64,000 nucleotides of DNA, taken from positions 186,001-250,000 of the forward strand of contig JAEWGW010000027.1 of the NCBI GenBank assembly GCA_023388055.1. Reading direction: 5' to 3'. This document shows, one piece after another, positions 34,546 through 46,200 of the stretch. The notes below the pieces were generated by a model that did no database searches, was not told where the DNA came from, and saw nothing but the letters and a program-made list of their open reading frames with translations. The translations under genes were made by a program, and so were the position numbers. Positions within the stretch are counted from its first letter, which is position 1. Each line of letters begins with the position of its first letter. This DNA is from Bacillota bacterium. Its GTDB lineage: Bacteria; Bacillota; Bacilli; Paenibacillales; NBRC-103111.

Positions 34546-35478
34546 ATGACGAAATCTGCGACAGGCAAAAACGTGAAGAGAATCTGGAAATACAGCCCGC
34601 TTTATCTCATGATGCTGCCTGGAGTTGTGTATTTGCTGATTAACAGCTATCTGCCGATGTTTGGCCTGGTGATTGCGTTTAAGGACATTAATTTTACGAA
34701 GGGAATCTGGAAAAGCGATTGGGTGGGGCTGCAGAATTTCAAATTCCTGTTCCAGACCTCGGATGCGTTTATCATTACCCGAAATACACTGCTGTACAAC
34801 ATTGCATTTATCCTGATCGGGCTGGTGGTTGCCGTAGGCTTCGCTATTCTCCTGAATGAAGTGAAAAGCAAAATCGCCTCCCGGCTTTATCAAAGCATCA
34901 TTATCCTTCCTTTCCTGATCTCGATGGTTCTGGTCAGCTACCTGGTGTTCTCCATGCTGAGCATCGAAAGCGGCTTTATGAACAAAACCGTCCTGCCGGG
35001 GTTGGGGATTGAACCTATCTCGTGGTATAACGAGCCGAAATATTGGCCTATTATTCTGACCATGGTGCAGGTTTGGAAAGGCGCGGGTTACGCCTGCATT
35101 ATCTACCTGGCCGCCATTATCGGCATTGATCCGGAATATTACGAAGCGGCCAAGCTGGACGGTGCGTCCAAGTGGCAGCAGGTCTGCAGGATTACACTTC
35201 CTCTTATCTCTCCTGTTATTACCATGCTGACCCTGCTGCAGATCGGGCGGATTTTCTACTCCGACTTCGGATTGTTCTACCAGGTGCCCATGAATGCGGG
35301 AGCACTCTTCAGCACCACGAACGTCATCGACACCTATGTGTTCCGCGGGCTGCTCCAGCTCGGCAACATCGGCATGTCCTCCGCTGCAGGCTTCTATCAA
35401 TCGCTGGTGGGTTTCCTGTTGGTGATGATCTCGAACTTCGTTGTGCGCAAAATCAATAAAGAAAATGCATTGTTCTAA
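34546..35478 (+). CDS. Sugar ABC permease, LplB type
   Basis: A 310-residue permease with six helices and the EAA loop YYEAAKLDGASKWQQVCRITLPLISP (about 203-228, given by its ends EYYEAAKLDGA and RITLPL) that docks the ATPase. It pairs with the next permease, whose ATG lies 11 nt after this stop. The LplB/YtcP pair with a DUF3502 binding protein is a common Paenibacillus arrangement for complex plant or host glycans. Start ATG at 34546; the ribosome site is modest (GGGGAACG). Confidence 0.93.
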   Translation: MTKSATGKNVKRIWKYSPLYLMMLPGVVYLLINSYLPMFGLVIAFKDINFTKGIWKSDWVGLQNFKFLFQTSDAFIITRNTLLYNIAFILIGLVVAVGFAILLNEVKSKIASRLYQSIIILPFLISMVLVSYLVFSMLSIESGFMNKTVLPGLGIEPISWYNEPKYWPIILTMVQVWKGAGYACIIYLAAIIGIDPEYYEAAKLDGASKWQQVCRITLPLISPVITMLTLLQIGRIFYSDFGLFYQVPMNAGALFSTTNVIDTYVFRGLLQLGNIGMSSAAGFYQSLVGFLLVMISNFVVRKINKENALF

Positions 35479-35489
35479 GGGGGATGACC

Positions 35490-36380
35490 ATGAATCGAGA
35501 AAATAAAACCTGGCAATGGGCGGCTCACATCATCATGTCTCTGTTCTCCCTGAGCTGTCTGCTTCCCTTTCTGCTCCTCATCATGTCCTCTGTGACAGAA
35601 GAAAAGTCGATTCTGCGCAACGGATATTCCTTCTTCCCCAAGGACTTCAGCCTGTTGGCTTACCGGTACCTGTGGGAGCAATCCTCCCTGATTTTTAACG
35701 CGTACGGGATCACCGTATTCATTACCGTGGTGGGTACTACCGCAAGCCTGCTGATCACATCCCTGCTGGCTTATCCGTTGTCCCGCAGGGATCTGCCGGG
35801 TGGTGTCTTCTTTTCCTTCCTGCTGTTCTTCACCCTGCTGTTCAACGGCGGTCTGGTGCCTACTTATCTGGTGTATACGCAGATTTTCCACATCAAAAAT
35901 ACCATATGGGCGCTGATCATCCCCGGTCTCTTGATGAACGGCTTTAATGCGATGCTCATGAGGACGTTCTTCCGGACCACCATTCCCGTGCCCGTGCTGG
36001 AATCGGCCAGTATGGACGGGGCGGGGGAGTTTAAAATGTATTACAAGATCGTGCTGCCCCTGTCTCTGCCCATTCTGGCTACTGTCGGTCTGTTCCAGGG
36101 CCTGGCATATTGGAATGATTGGAATAACGGCCTGATCTATGTAACCAATCCGAAGCTGTTCAGCCTGCAAAACGTACTGAACCGGATTATGAGTGACATT
36201 CAATTCCTTGCCAGCAACGGCGACTTAAGCGCAAGCGCCGGGGCGAAGGTGGCGGAGCTGCCAAGCGAAACCTTCCGGATGGCCATCGCGGTGATCGCGG
36301 TGATTCCCATTCTTGTGGCCTATCCCTTCTTCCAGAAGTATTTTGTCAAGGGGATGACCATTGGGGCGGTTAAGGGGTAA
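35490..36380 (+). CDS. Sugar ABC permease, YtcP type
   Basis: A 296-residue CUT1-family permease with six helices and the EAA loop LESASMDGAGEFKMYYKIVLPLS (seen as ESASMDGAGEF and KIVLPLSLP, about 172-196). It ends PFFQKYFVKGMTIGAVKG, the usual tail of YtcP-like subunits. The start is taken as ATG 35490, six nt behind AAGGGGG; an ATG at 35484 abuts that site. It completes the transport channel with the preceding gene product. Confidence 0.93.
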   Translation: MNRENKTWQWAAHIIMSLFSLSCLLPFLLLIMSSVTEEKSILRNGYSFFPKDFSLLAYRYLWEQSSLIFNAYGITVFITVVGTTASLLITSLLAYPLSRRDLPGGVFFSFLLFFTLLFNGGLVPTYLVYTQIFHIKNTIWALIIPGLLMNGFNAMLMRTFFRTTIPVPVLESASMDGAGEFKMYYKIVLPLSLPILATVGLFQGLAYWNDWNNGLIYVTNPKLFSLQNVLNRIMSDIQFLASNGDLSASAGAKVAELPSETFRMAIAVIAVIPILVAYPFFQKYFVKGMTIGAVKG

Positions 36381-36422
36381 GTCTGGAGCCAAGTTAGCAT
36401 AATACCATTGGAGGGACGACTT

Positions 36423-38711
36423 ATGAACACGAATATACAGAATCTGATTGCACAGATGACACTGGAGGAAAAAGCGGGTTTATGCTCCGGGCTGGATTTT
36501 TGGCACCTGAAGGGTGTGGAACGGCTGGGGATACCCAGCATCATGGTTACGGACGGTCCCCACGGTCTGCGCAAGCAATCCAGCTCCGCCGACCATCTGG
36601 GACTCCATAACAGTGTTCCCGCCACCTGTTTTCCGTCCGCTGCGGGAATGGCCGCTTCCTGGAACCGGGAGCTGATCCGGCAGGTGGGGGAAGCGTTGGG
36701 CAAGGAATGCCAGGCGGAGCAGGTAGCCGTTCTGCTGGGACCGGGCACCAATATCAAACGGTCGCCGCTGTGCGGCCGGAACTTCGAATATTTTTCGGAG
36801 GATCCGTATCTGTCCTCGGAAATGGCGGCTCATCATATTGCCGGAGTCCAAAGCCAGGGTGTCGGCACCTCACTGAAGCATTTCGCCGTCAATAATCAGG
36901 AGCACCGCCGGATGTCGGTGGACGCTGTTGTGGACGAAAGAACGCTGCGGGAGATTTACCTGGCCGCCTTCGAGGGTGCGGTGAAGCAATCACAGCCTTG
37001 GACGGTGATGTGCTCATACAACAAAGTGAACGGAGCGTATGCCTCGGAGAATGAGACGCTTCTTACCCGAATCCTTCGGGAGGAGTGGGGCTTTGAGGGT
37101 TTTGTGGTATCGGACTGGGGAGCGGTGAATGACCGGGTGAAGGGACTTGCTGCGGGATTGGAGCTGGAGATGCCGGCCAGCGGCGGTACCAACGATGCGT
37201 TGCTTGTGGAGGCCGTCCGGAACGGCAGCCTGTCGGAGCAGGTACTGGACCAAGCTGTGGAGCGGATACTCCGAGTGATCTTCATGGCGGTGGAGCAGCG
37301 GAAGGAAGGGGCTGTGTTCGATCCGGCAGCGCATCATGCCTTGGCCCGGACTGCTGCTCAGGAGAGTATGGTGCTGCTGAAAAACCAGGATGAACTGCTT
37401 CCGCTGCCCAAAGCTGGTACGGTTGCCGTTATCGGCGAATTCGCCGAAAAACCCCGGTACCAAGGAGGCGGCAGCTCCCATGTGAACCCGACCCGGCTGG
37501 ACGCAGCGCTGCCCGAAATCCGGGCTGTTGCCGGAAACGCGGAGATTCTTTATGCAGCGGGCTTCCGTATCGACAACGACATCATCGATGAGGAGCTGAT
37601 CCGGGAGGCCCGGACCGCCGCTGTACAAGCAGACACCGCTGTTCTGTTCCTGGGACTGCCGGACCGCTACGAATCGGAAGGGTATGACCGCACCCATATG
37701 TCTCTTCCCTCCAACCAGCTTGCTCTATTGGAGGCGGTAGCGGAGGTTCAGCCGCAGCTTGTGGTTGTGCTGAGCAACGGCTCACCGGTGGAGATGCCGT
37801 GGATCGGCAGGGTCAAGGCCGTATTGGAGGGGTATCTGGGCGGTCAGGCAGGAGGCGGCGCTGCCGCAGATCTTCTATTCGGGGATGCCAATCCCAGCGG
37901 GAAGCTGGCGGAGACCTTCCCTGTAAGGGTGCAGGACAATCCGTCCTATCTGTTCTTCCCGGGTGAGGGAGATGTGGCGGAATACCGCGAGGGGATTTTT
38001 GTAGGGTACCGCTATTATGATGCCAAGGAGCTTGAGCCGCTGTTTCCCTTTGGCCATGGACTCAGCTATACGTCCTTCGCTTACAGCCAGTTGCGAACAG
38101 ACCAAACACGGATCACGGATAACGAAACGGTGCAGGTATCGTTGGAGGTCACCAATACCGGGAGCAGGGCAGGCAAGGAAACCGTTCAGCTGTATGTAAG
38201 CGATACGGAGAGCTCGGTGATCCGTCCCCGCAAGGAGCTGAAGGCGTTCCGGAAGGTGGAGCTTCAGCCGGGGGAAACCCAAACCGTTACCTTGGAGCTG
38301 GATAAACGGGCATTTGCCTTTTATCATACGGGAGTTGGCGATTGGGTTGCGGAAACAGGAGAGTACGAGCTGCTGGTTGGCAGATCCTCCCGGGATATTG
38401 TGCTCCAGACGGGAATCCATGTGGAATCTACGACGGTGGTCCGGCGAGTCTACCACCGCAACACTCTGCTGGGTGACCTGCATGGCGATCCGCAGACCAT
38501 GGAAGCGGCCAAACGGCTGATGGAGGCTACCGGCCTGCTCCGCGAGGGCGCGGGAGAGGACGATGAGCTGATGATGGCCATCATGAAATACCTGCCGCTC
38601 CGCGGAGTCGTGGCCTTCAGCCAAGGGAAGCTGACGGACCAGGAGCTGGAGGATATGCTGAGGGAGTTGAACGGGAAGCCGGGGCAGGAAGGGAATGGAT
38701 CCGCTTTGTAA
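36423..38711 (+). CDS. Glycoside hydrolase family 3 beta-glucosidase-like enzyme
   Basis: A 762-residue enzyme without signal peptide. The N-terminal TIM barrel (about 1-300) holds the catalytic nucleophile Asp231 in VVSDWGA, preceded by the KHFAVNNQE substrate-site motif. The alpha/beta domain (about 330-530) and a fibronectin-III-like domain (about 570-650) follow in the usual GH3 order. It should release glucose or a similar sugar from the non-reducing end of imported oligosaccharides. Start: ATG at 36423 with GGAGGG 7 nt upstream; a TTG 15 nt earlier is rejected. Last gene of the sugar operon. Confidence 0.93.
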   Translation: MNTNIQNLIAQMTLEEKAGLCSGLDFWHLKGVERLGIPSIMVTDGPHGLRKQSSSADHLGLHNSVPATCFPSAAGMAASWNRELIRQVGEALGKECQAEQVAVLLGPGTNIKRSPLCGRNFEYFSEDPYLSSEMAAHHIAGVQSQGVGTSLKHFAVNNQEHRRMSVDAVVDERTLREIYLAAFEGAVKQSQPWTVMCSYNKVNGAYASENETLLTRILREEWGFEGFVVSDWGAVNDRVKGLAAGLELEMPASGGTNDALLVEAVRNGSLSEQVLDQAVERILRVIFMAVEQRKEGAVFDPAAHHALARTAAQESMVLLKNQDELLPLPKAGTVAVIGEFAEKPRYQGGGSSHVNPTRLDAALPEIRAVAGNAEILYAAGFRIDNDIIDEELIREARTAAVQADTAVLFLGLPDRYESEGYDRTHMSLPSNQLALLEAVAEVQPQLVVVLSNGSPVEMPWIGRVKAVLEGYLGGQAGGGAAADLLFGDANPSGKLAETFPVRVQDNPSYLFFPGEGDVAEYREGIFVGYRYYDAKELEPLFPFGHGLSYTSFAYSQLRTDQTRITDNETVQVSLEVTNTGSRAGKETVQLYVSDTESSVIRPRKELKAFRKVELQPGETQTVTLELDKRAFAFYHTGVGDWVAETGEYELLVGRSSRDIVLQTGIHVESTTVVRRVYHRNTLLGDLHGDPQTMEAAKRLMEATGLLREGAGEDDELMMAIMKYLPLRGVVAFSQGKLTDQELEDMLRELNGKPGQEGNGSAL

Positions 38712-38718
38712 CTTATGA

Positions 38719-38773
38719 AAGGGCTGTCCGGAAAGTCAGTGGAAATGCTGACTGCCGGACAGCCCTATTTTGG
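38719..38773. terminator. Bidirectional terminator between convergent genes
   Basis: An 11 bp stem GGGCTGTCCGG/CCGGACAGCCC with an inner AGTCAG/CTGACT hairpin, and T-rich bases on both outer sides. It separates the sugar operon from the minus-strand sigma pair. Confidence 0.85.
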
Positions 38774-38779
38774 TTTGGG

Positions 38780-38998
38780 TTACAGCTGCTCGTAAACGAT
38801 ATGGATGAGCTCTGTCTTCAGGGTCTGAACGGCTTCTTCCTTGGGCAGCATAATGAATTTGGATAAGTACTCAATATCGTCGGCAAACAGGTCCAGGATC
38901 TCTTCCATGGACTTTTTGTCTCCGCCCTGGGCTTTTTTTACTGTTTGATAGAAAGGATGAGGTGCTGCTTCAGGATTTCTAACCCCTTCTTCTTCCAT
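38780..38998 (-). CDS. Small sigma-region-2-like partner protein (RsoA-like)
   Basis: A 72-residue protein. Its core, FYQTVKKAQGGDKKSMEEILDLFADDIEYLSKF, given here as KKAQGGDKKSMEEILDLF, is the signature of the helix-turn-helix_16 group of sigma region 2-like fragments. The gene overlaps the 3-prime end of the region-4-like gene by 61 bp. It has its own strong ribosome site (AGGGGG, 7 nt before ATG) inside that gene, so both proteins are made from one mRNA. B. subtilis SigO/RsoA (YvrI/YvrHa) is the known case in which two small proteins together act as one sigma factor. Assignment by pattern and order; medium certainty. Confidence 0.7.
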   Translation of the reverse strand: MEEEGVRNPEAAPHPFYQTVKKAQGGDKKSMEEILDLFADDIEYLSKFIMLPKEEAVQTLKTELIHIVYEQL

Positions 38999-39309
38999 TT
39001 GCTAACCCCCTGTTGGGTCATATTTAAGTCAGCCGCTACATGCCGCTCCGATATTCCCTCGATAATGGTTCGCTTGACAATATATCTGCATTTTTCCCAA
39101 GGGATGACATCAAGAAGCTCTTCCACATAGATCTCCGACAAAACCATCTTCTCAAAGCTGTTATCAAAAAACTGGTTATCGTAGAGAGGGTTGCATTCCC
39201 TTACCTGCTGCATACGGGTTTTGTACTGGATTCTCCAGGCTGCCCGCTTCAAAAGTTGCCTGCACGTTTCAACGGATACGGCATCAAGGGTTTCATCGCA
39301 AGTAATCAT
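38938..39309 (-). CDS. Sigma-70 region-4-like protein (SigO/UviA-like)
   Basis: A 123-residue protein. The C-terminal half (about 60-120) reads like sigma region 4: LLDVIPWEKCRYIVKRTI then a helix-turn-helix in GISERHVAADLNMTQQGVSKW. A full region 2 is lacking; the overlapping 72-residue gene seems to supply it. Such partial sigma factors (SigO, UviA, TcdR relatives) often sit beside holin-like genes and toxins, as here. It is transcribed away from the holin/eCIS genes, with a 476 bp AT-rich space between. GGAGGAA lies 6 nt before the ATG. Confidence 0.72.
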   Translation of the reverse strand: MITCDETLDAVSVETCRQLLKRAAWRIQYKTRMQQVRECNPLYDNQFFDNSFEKMVLSEIYVEELLDVIPWEKCRYIVKRTIIEGISERHVAADLNMTQQGVSKWKKKGLEILKQHLILSIKQ

Positions 39310-39432
39310 TTAGGATTCCTCCATCTAGAAGGGATAAGAGCAAGGAATATCATATGAAGAGCTGTAAATGTGTAAAGCCGTTTTTTAGCGGTTATGAACA
39401 GATCCTGTTACACATACACGACAGATTACTCC

Positions 39433-39475
39433 CCCCTCCCGTACTTTCTCCTCCCGGTACTGCATCTATTGACTT
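39433..39475 (+). promoter_or_regulatory. Candidate eCIS-locus promoter A
   Basis: TCCCCCCTCCC at 39433 is followed 32 nt later (start to start) by GCATCTATTGA. The same pair at the same spacing occurs before the ATPase gene at 53780. It lies in the 476 bp AT-rich divergent region (39310-39785), which holds no other gene I can support. If active it would give the holin gene a leader of about 300 nt. Confidence 0.45.
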
Positions 39476-39785
39476 ATATTGGGACGGAATTAACCAAATA
39501 TCAGGAAAAATAGTGAATATAACCCTTTAATCCCCTTATAAACAAAGTAAAAATAGCCATAAATTACACAACCAGTAAACATATTAAATATTTCTTCCAG
39601 CATATTGAAAAAAGTTGTGAAAACCATGCGGAAAGCACCATCTCTATATAGAAGTCATACGGATAGGGAGGGAAGTAGAATTGCTAATATATATATTATG
39701 AACAAAAGAATGAGATAAAGATTGATAAAATGACAAAAAGACCTAAAATAATCCATATTTCTTTTGGTTCGAAAGGAGGAAAAAC

Positions 39786-40184
39786 ATGAAGGATTATCTG
39801 ACACCTGAATGGATGGAAGCCCTGCTTACCGCCGTGATTATACCTTTATTTGGTTTATTAACCAAATATATAATTACACTGTTGAAACGCAGAATCGCAC
39901 AGTTGGAGCAAAGCATAGGCCAAGAGCGTGCCCGGAACTATTTGAGTCTTGCCGAGAATGCCATTGAAGCTGCTGTTATTTCTGTCAATCAAACCTTTGT
40001 TGAGGCTCTAAAAAAGGAAGGCACCTTCGATGAGGAGGCGATGGCCCAGTCTTTCCGGATGGCGAAGGAGCTGGCTGCAGGCATCATCGGGAAGGCGGCC
40101 CGGGAAGGGCTGAAGCTTGTATATGAAGATGTGGATGCCTGGCTGGACAGCAAGATCGAATTCTATGTGAATCAGATCAAATAA
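39786..40184 (+). CDS. LL-H family phage holin
   Basis: A 132-residue protein with one N-terminal membrane helix (about 10-32) and a long amphipathic, charged C-terminal part (RRIAQLEQSIGQERARNYLSLAENAIEAA and on). That order and length match the Lactobacillus phage LL-H holin family. Holins assemble in the membrane and open it for lysins or large proteins. There is no prophage around it; it leads the eCIS-linked gene group, so a role in particle or toxin release is inferred. AAAGGAGG lies 7 nt before the ATG. Confidence 0.82.
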   Translation: MKDYLTPEWMEALLTAVIIPLFGLLTKYIITLLKRRIAQLEQSIGQERARNYLSLAENAIEAAVISVNQTFVEALKKEGTFDEEAMAQSFRMAKELAAGIIGKAAREGLKLVYEDVDAWLDSKIEFYVNQIK

Positions 40185-40252
40185 AGGGGCAATACGGGAA
40201 GTTGTAAAACGGAGGCGGATTTTACCTTTGATAATAAAGGAGGCTTATGCCA

Positions 40253-43200
40253 ATGAAAGATTATTCAGCACGTGATCAAGTGCGAAGCGGCAAAGGGCGA
40301 TGGCTGAAATGGACAGGCTTATTCCTGGTCATTCTGCTGCTGATTCCTGTTGCAGTCGCTTCCGGCTCCACCCCGTTATTCACTGCAGGTCCTGCTGCAG
40401 AGGAAGCCGGGAGTGTAACCGGTACTGTGTATGGACAGGAGCCGGTTATTCAACCTGTTAAGGGCGGTGTAACCGGTTCTGTATATGGCTGGGACGATAC
40501 GCTGGGAATTATTCTGGACAATGAAGGCAGGGGAGCGGGCAAATGGGGGCTTATGGCCATGAGCCCGGTGGAAGGCACACTACAGCCTGTATCTCCGCTG
40601 CTCCAGCAGATGAAGCTGTCCCAGGCTTCGGCAGTCGTGCCTGGAGGACGCGGATTTATGCTTCCGCAAATCGTAGTGGTCAAGGATCCGGCCGGAAACC
40701 CGCTTCCGGGCATTCCGGTCACCTTTCAGGTATCCCAGGACAGCATTATTACCGCTGTAATGAGAGGCCTGAACAGTACTTATGTTACGGCAGCCACAGA
40801 TGCCAACGGCATTGCCACTGCGGCCAACACCTATGCCGGCTATGTGGGAGAGGGATATCAGGTCTATTCCAAAAACACCGGTGTGATCAAGACCATGCAG
40901 GTAACGGCCACTGTAGCGGGTTTGCAGCCGGTAACCTTCCAGGTGGAGGTTGGATCAGTAGGGGCGAATATACTGGACACAACCCCCCCGATCATAACCG
41001 CCAGTGCCCAACGTGATGACGGGACTCCCTATATTGCGGGCACTTGGACCAACCGTCCGGTAACGGTGCATTATACAGCAGTGGATGCGTTATCATCTAT
41101 TCGTTACTGTACGCCTGATCAGGTGTTTCAACAGGAAGGGGCAGGACAGACAGCGACGGGCAAGGCCATTGACAGTGCGGCAGTCGGTGACAATGATGCC
41201 AGCCATTCCTCAACGGTTACCTTCGGTCCCATTAACATTGATAAGAGTCCACCCCATACGGTGGCAGCTGCAGCAGGTGCAGCCCCCGACGGGTGGAACC
41301 ATGATACGGTTACCCTCCAATTGAATGCAGAGGATTCCTTGTCGGGGGTAGAAACCATCTTCTATAAAATTGGGGAGCAGGAGCGTGTCCAGGTGCATGG
41401 CGGCTCTGCTGCCGTCCAGATCACTCCGGAAGGGACCACTGCTGTTACCTATTGGGCGGTGGACAAAACCGGGAATGAGGAAGCTCCCCAGACCATTTCA
41501 GTTAAAATCGATAAAAACGGTCCGGTGGTTTCCGCTGCTCAAAGCCCTGTTGCCAATGAAAAGGGCTGGAACAATACGGATGTAGCCGTGACGTTAACCG
41601 CCTCCGACACCAGCTCAGGCGTGAAGGAAATCCATTATAAAATCGGTACGAACGGACAAGAGCAAATAGCAGCGGGAGCTGCGGCTTCCTTCGCCGTGAA
41701 GGCGGAGGGGATTACAACTGTCACCTTTTGGGCGGTAGATCTGGCAGGGAATACATCCCTTGAACAAACCCAACAGGTGAAAATTGACAAGACGGTGCCG
41801 GTGCTGAAGGCGCCTGCCGATATCACGCTTGAAGCAACAGCAGTACGGACCCCTGTGACCATTGGAACCGCAACGGTTCAGGATATCTCAGTGCCGGACG
41901 TTGTCATCACCAGCGACGCACCGGCCGACTTTCCCATCGGCACAACCTCTGTTGTATGGAAGGCGGTGGACCCGGTTGGGAACATGTCCTCCCAGGTTCA
42001 AAAAATCACGGTAAAGGACACCACCAAGCCGGTTATTACGGTGCAGGGCGACATTGTGCTCGAAGCAACGGCCATTCGCACACCCTATGTCCTGACGGGA
42101 GCAAATGCAACAGATATCTTCCCTGTTATTTTGAATAATGATGCTCCCAAGGAATTCCCCATCGGCAAAAAGGCGGTGACCTGGACGGCAACGGATGCCA
42201 ACGGCAATTCGGTTACAGCCGTACAGAATGTAACGGTTATCGACAGCACCAAGCCCAAGCTGATTGTGCCAAAGGCGATTACACTGGAGGCAACGGCAAG
42301 AAGAACTCCAGTGGAAATCGGACAAGCGGAGGCCCATGATATTTTTGAGGTGACGCTCACTCATAATGCTCCCGCCGACTTCCCGGTAGGAACAACAGAC
42401 GTACAGTGGAAGGCGCAGGATGCCAACGGCAATGAGATTATTGAGGTTCAGAAGGTTACGGTGACAGATACCACACCACCGGTTCTGGTTATTCCCAAGG
42501 ATATGACGGTGGAAGCCACGGAACGAAGAATGAAGCTTGAGCTTGGCGAGCCTGAGACAACGGATATTTTTGATGTGGAATGGTCCAATGATGCCCCCGC
42601 CGACTTTCCGGTAGGCCAAACATTGGTTACCTGGACGGCCGAGGATGAGAACGGCAATACGGCCACCGCCACCCAAACCGTTGAAGTAACGGATAAGACC
42701 TCTCCGGTTCTGACCGTACCTGCGGATATCAGGCTGGAAGCAACGGCTGTCAAAACCCGGATAGACAATCTGGGCAAGGTTGAGGTGTCGGATATCTTCC
42801 CGGTCACCTATAGCAGCAACGCGCCTAAGGACGGTTTCCCTGTAGGAAATACGGTGGTTACCTGGACAGCTCTGGATGAGAACGGCAACAAAACGGAGGG
42901 TTTCCAAAATGTGACCATTACGGACACAACCAAACCTCTCCTGATGCTCCCGGGCAATAAGGTGGTGGAAGCAACCGCTCTGCGTACCAAGGTGGAGCTT
43001 GGAAATGCAGCTGCCACAGATATCTTCCCGGTTACCCTCACCCATGATGGTCCTCCGGATTACCCGTTGGGGGAAACGCTGGTGACCTGGACGGCGGTGG
43101 ATGCCAACGGCAACCATACCTCCGGAACCCAAACCGTGAAGGTGGTGGATACCACCAAGCCTGTATTGACCGTACCGGCAGATATCACCATGGAGGCTAC

Positions 43201-46200
43201 GGCTGTAAGAACCTCCGTTGATCTTGGCCAGCCCAAGGTAACGGACCTGTTCCCGGTAACCATCGACAATGATGCGCCGGATGACTTCCCGGTGGGAACA
43301 CAAGAGGTGAAGTGGCTGGTTACCGACAGCAGCGGGAACGTGGCCTTGGGTATTCAGAAGGTTACGATAACGGATAAAACCGCTCCGGTTCTGCATATCC
43401 CGGCAGACGTCAAAGTGGAGGCTTCAGCCATTCGGACGCCGGTTATTATCGGTGAAGCCACAGCTGATGATATTTTTGCAGTAACCCTTAGCCATAGTGC
43501 CCCTGCAGATTTCCCGGTTGGCATAACCCTCGTTACGTGGACGGCGCTGGATGCCAACGGCAACAAGACTATTCTTGTGCAGAAGGTAGTGGTAGAGGAT
43601 ACCATCGCTCCAGTATTAACCGTACCGAAGGATATGACAGTGGAAGCGACGGCGGTGATGTCGGTAGTAGATACCGGCAAGGCGTCCGCCACGGATATTT
43701 TCGAAGTGAATATATCCAACAACGCACCTGAGCGTTATTCTCTCGGCAAAACGGTTATCACCTGGAAGGCCACAGATGCCAATGGGAACATCTCCACCAA
43801 AACGCAAACCATAACGGTTGTGGATACGACGGCTCCTGAAATTGTGAAGCCCGCCGATCTGACAGTCGAAGCCGCAGGCCGGAAAACAGGTATCCGTTTG
43901 GAAACGCCTGCAGCCACGGATATTTTCAAAGTAACCGGGGTCATCTCGAATGCGCCTGCGGATTTCCCGCTGGGCCAAACAGCCGTCATCTGGACGGCCA
44001 CGGATGAAAACCGCAATTCTTCTGTATATAAACAAAATGTTACAGTAGTCGACACCACCCCTCCTGTCTTGAAGATACCGAAGGATATGGTGGTTGAGGC
44101 TGCCGCTCTGGAGACCCCGGTTTCCATCGGATCGGCTGAAGCGACAGATCTGTTCCCGGTTACGGTGACGAATGATGCGCCGGAGAAGTATCTCCTGGGC
44201 GAAACCAGAGTAACCTGGACAGCGGAGGATGAGAACGGCAACGTAACCACCAGTGTCCAGATCATCACCATTATAGATACCACTCCTCCGGTACTGACCT
44301 TGCCGGACCATGTAACTGTGGAGGCAGCAGCACTGGAAACTCCGGTGGAGCTTGGTGAGGCCAGTGCCGCGGACATCTATCTTGTGGAAATCACCAACGA
44401 TGCCCCGGTCGTTTATAAGCTGGGGGAAACCAAGGTAACCTGGAAGGCCGTAGACGCTAATGGTAATGTCTCTACGGGCGTACAGACGGTTACGGTCGTG
44501 GATACAACGGCTCCGGTTCTGACGGTGCCTGAGGACGTAACCGCAGAAGCAGCGGCATTGGATACCCCGGTAGAGATCGGGTCAGCTGCGGCCACGGATA
44601 TTTATGAGGTGACCGTGACCAGTGATGCTCCGGCCGCTTACAAGCTGGGGGAAACGAAGGTAACGTGGAAGGCTGTGGATGCCAACGGCAATGAATCCAC
44701 TGCGGTGCAGCGGATTACCATTGTAGACACGACGAAGCCTGTCCTGAGCCTGCCGGCGGATCAAACGGTGGAGGCCACAGGAGAGCTGACCAAGGTTCAC
44801 TTAGGCAAGGTTACGGCAACAGATATTTATCCAGTCGACATCTTCTGCAATACGCCGGACGGTTTCCCGTTGGGCGTTACGAAGGTGACCTGTTCAGCTA
44901 CAGACGCCAATGGGAATGGTTCGGTTGGGATGGTCACCATCACCATTATAGACACGACCAAACCAGTACTGACCTTGCCCGCTGACAAAACCGTAGAGGC
45001 AACGGCCCTGCTTACCCCGGTGGATCCCGGAACCGCAAGGGCGACGGATATTTTCCCGGTTACCATAACCAAAGACGCTCCCGAGGTTTATCCGCTGGGG
45101 GAAACCAAGGTAACCTGGAAGGCCGTGGATGCCAACGGCAATGAAAGCACGGGTGTGCAGACGATCACCGTAGTGGATACCACTGCTCCGGTTCTGACAG
45201 TACCTGAGAATGTAACGGCAGAAGCAGCGGCATTGGATACTCCGGTAGAAATCGGATTGGCCACTGCTACGGATATTTATGAGGTGAAGGTGACCAGCGA
45301 TGCTCCGGCCACTTACAAGCTGGGGGAAACCAAGGTAACCTGGAAGGCCGTGGATGCCAACGGCAATGTTTCCACAGGCGTGCAGACGGTTACGGTGGTG
45401 GATACCACCGCTCCAGTTCTGACAGTGCCTGAGAATGTAACGGTAGAAGCGACGGCACTGGATACTCCGGTAGAAATCGGGTTGGCCTCGGCTACGGATA
45501 TTTATGAGGTGACGGTGACCAGCGATGCTCCAGCCGCTTACAAGCTGGGCGAAACCAAGGTAACCTGGAAGGCTGTAGATGCCAACGGCAATGAAAGCAC
45601 GGGTGTGCAGACCATTACCGTAGTGGATACGACGAAGCCGGTGCTTACACTGCCTGCTAACAAGACAGTAGAAGCAACGGCATTGGATACCCCGGTAGAA
45701 ATCGGGTTGGCCTCGGCCACGGATATTTATGAGGTGAAGGTGACCAGCGAAGCGCCTGCTGCTTTCTCTCTTGGCGAAACGAAGGTAACCTGGAAGGCTG
45801 TGGATGCCAACGGCAATGAAAGCACGGGTGTGCAGACCATTACCGTAGTGGATACGACGAAGCCGGTGCTTACGCTTGCCCCTAACAAAACGGTGGAAGC
45901 AACGGCGGTGAAGACCCCTGTTGCCATAGGCCAAAGCACCGCCACGGACATTTTCCCGGTAACGGTGACCAGTGATGCGCCTGCTGCTTTCTCTCTTGGT
46001 GAAACGAAGGTAACCTGGAAGGCCGTGGACGCCAACGGCAATGAAAGTACAGGTGTGCAGACCATTACTGTAGTGGATACCACGAAGCCGGTGCTTACGC
46101 TTGCCGCCAACAAAACAGTGGAAGCAACGGCAGTGAAAACCCCTGTTGCCATAGGCCAAAGCACCGCCACGGACATTTTCCAGGTAACAGTAGTCCATGA

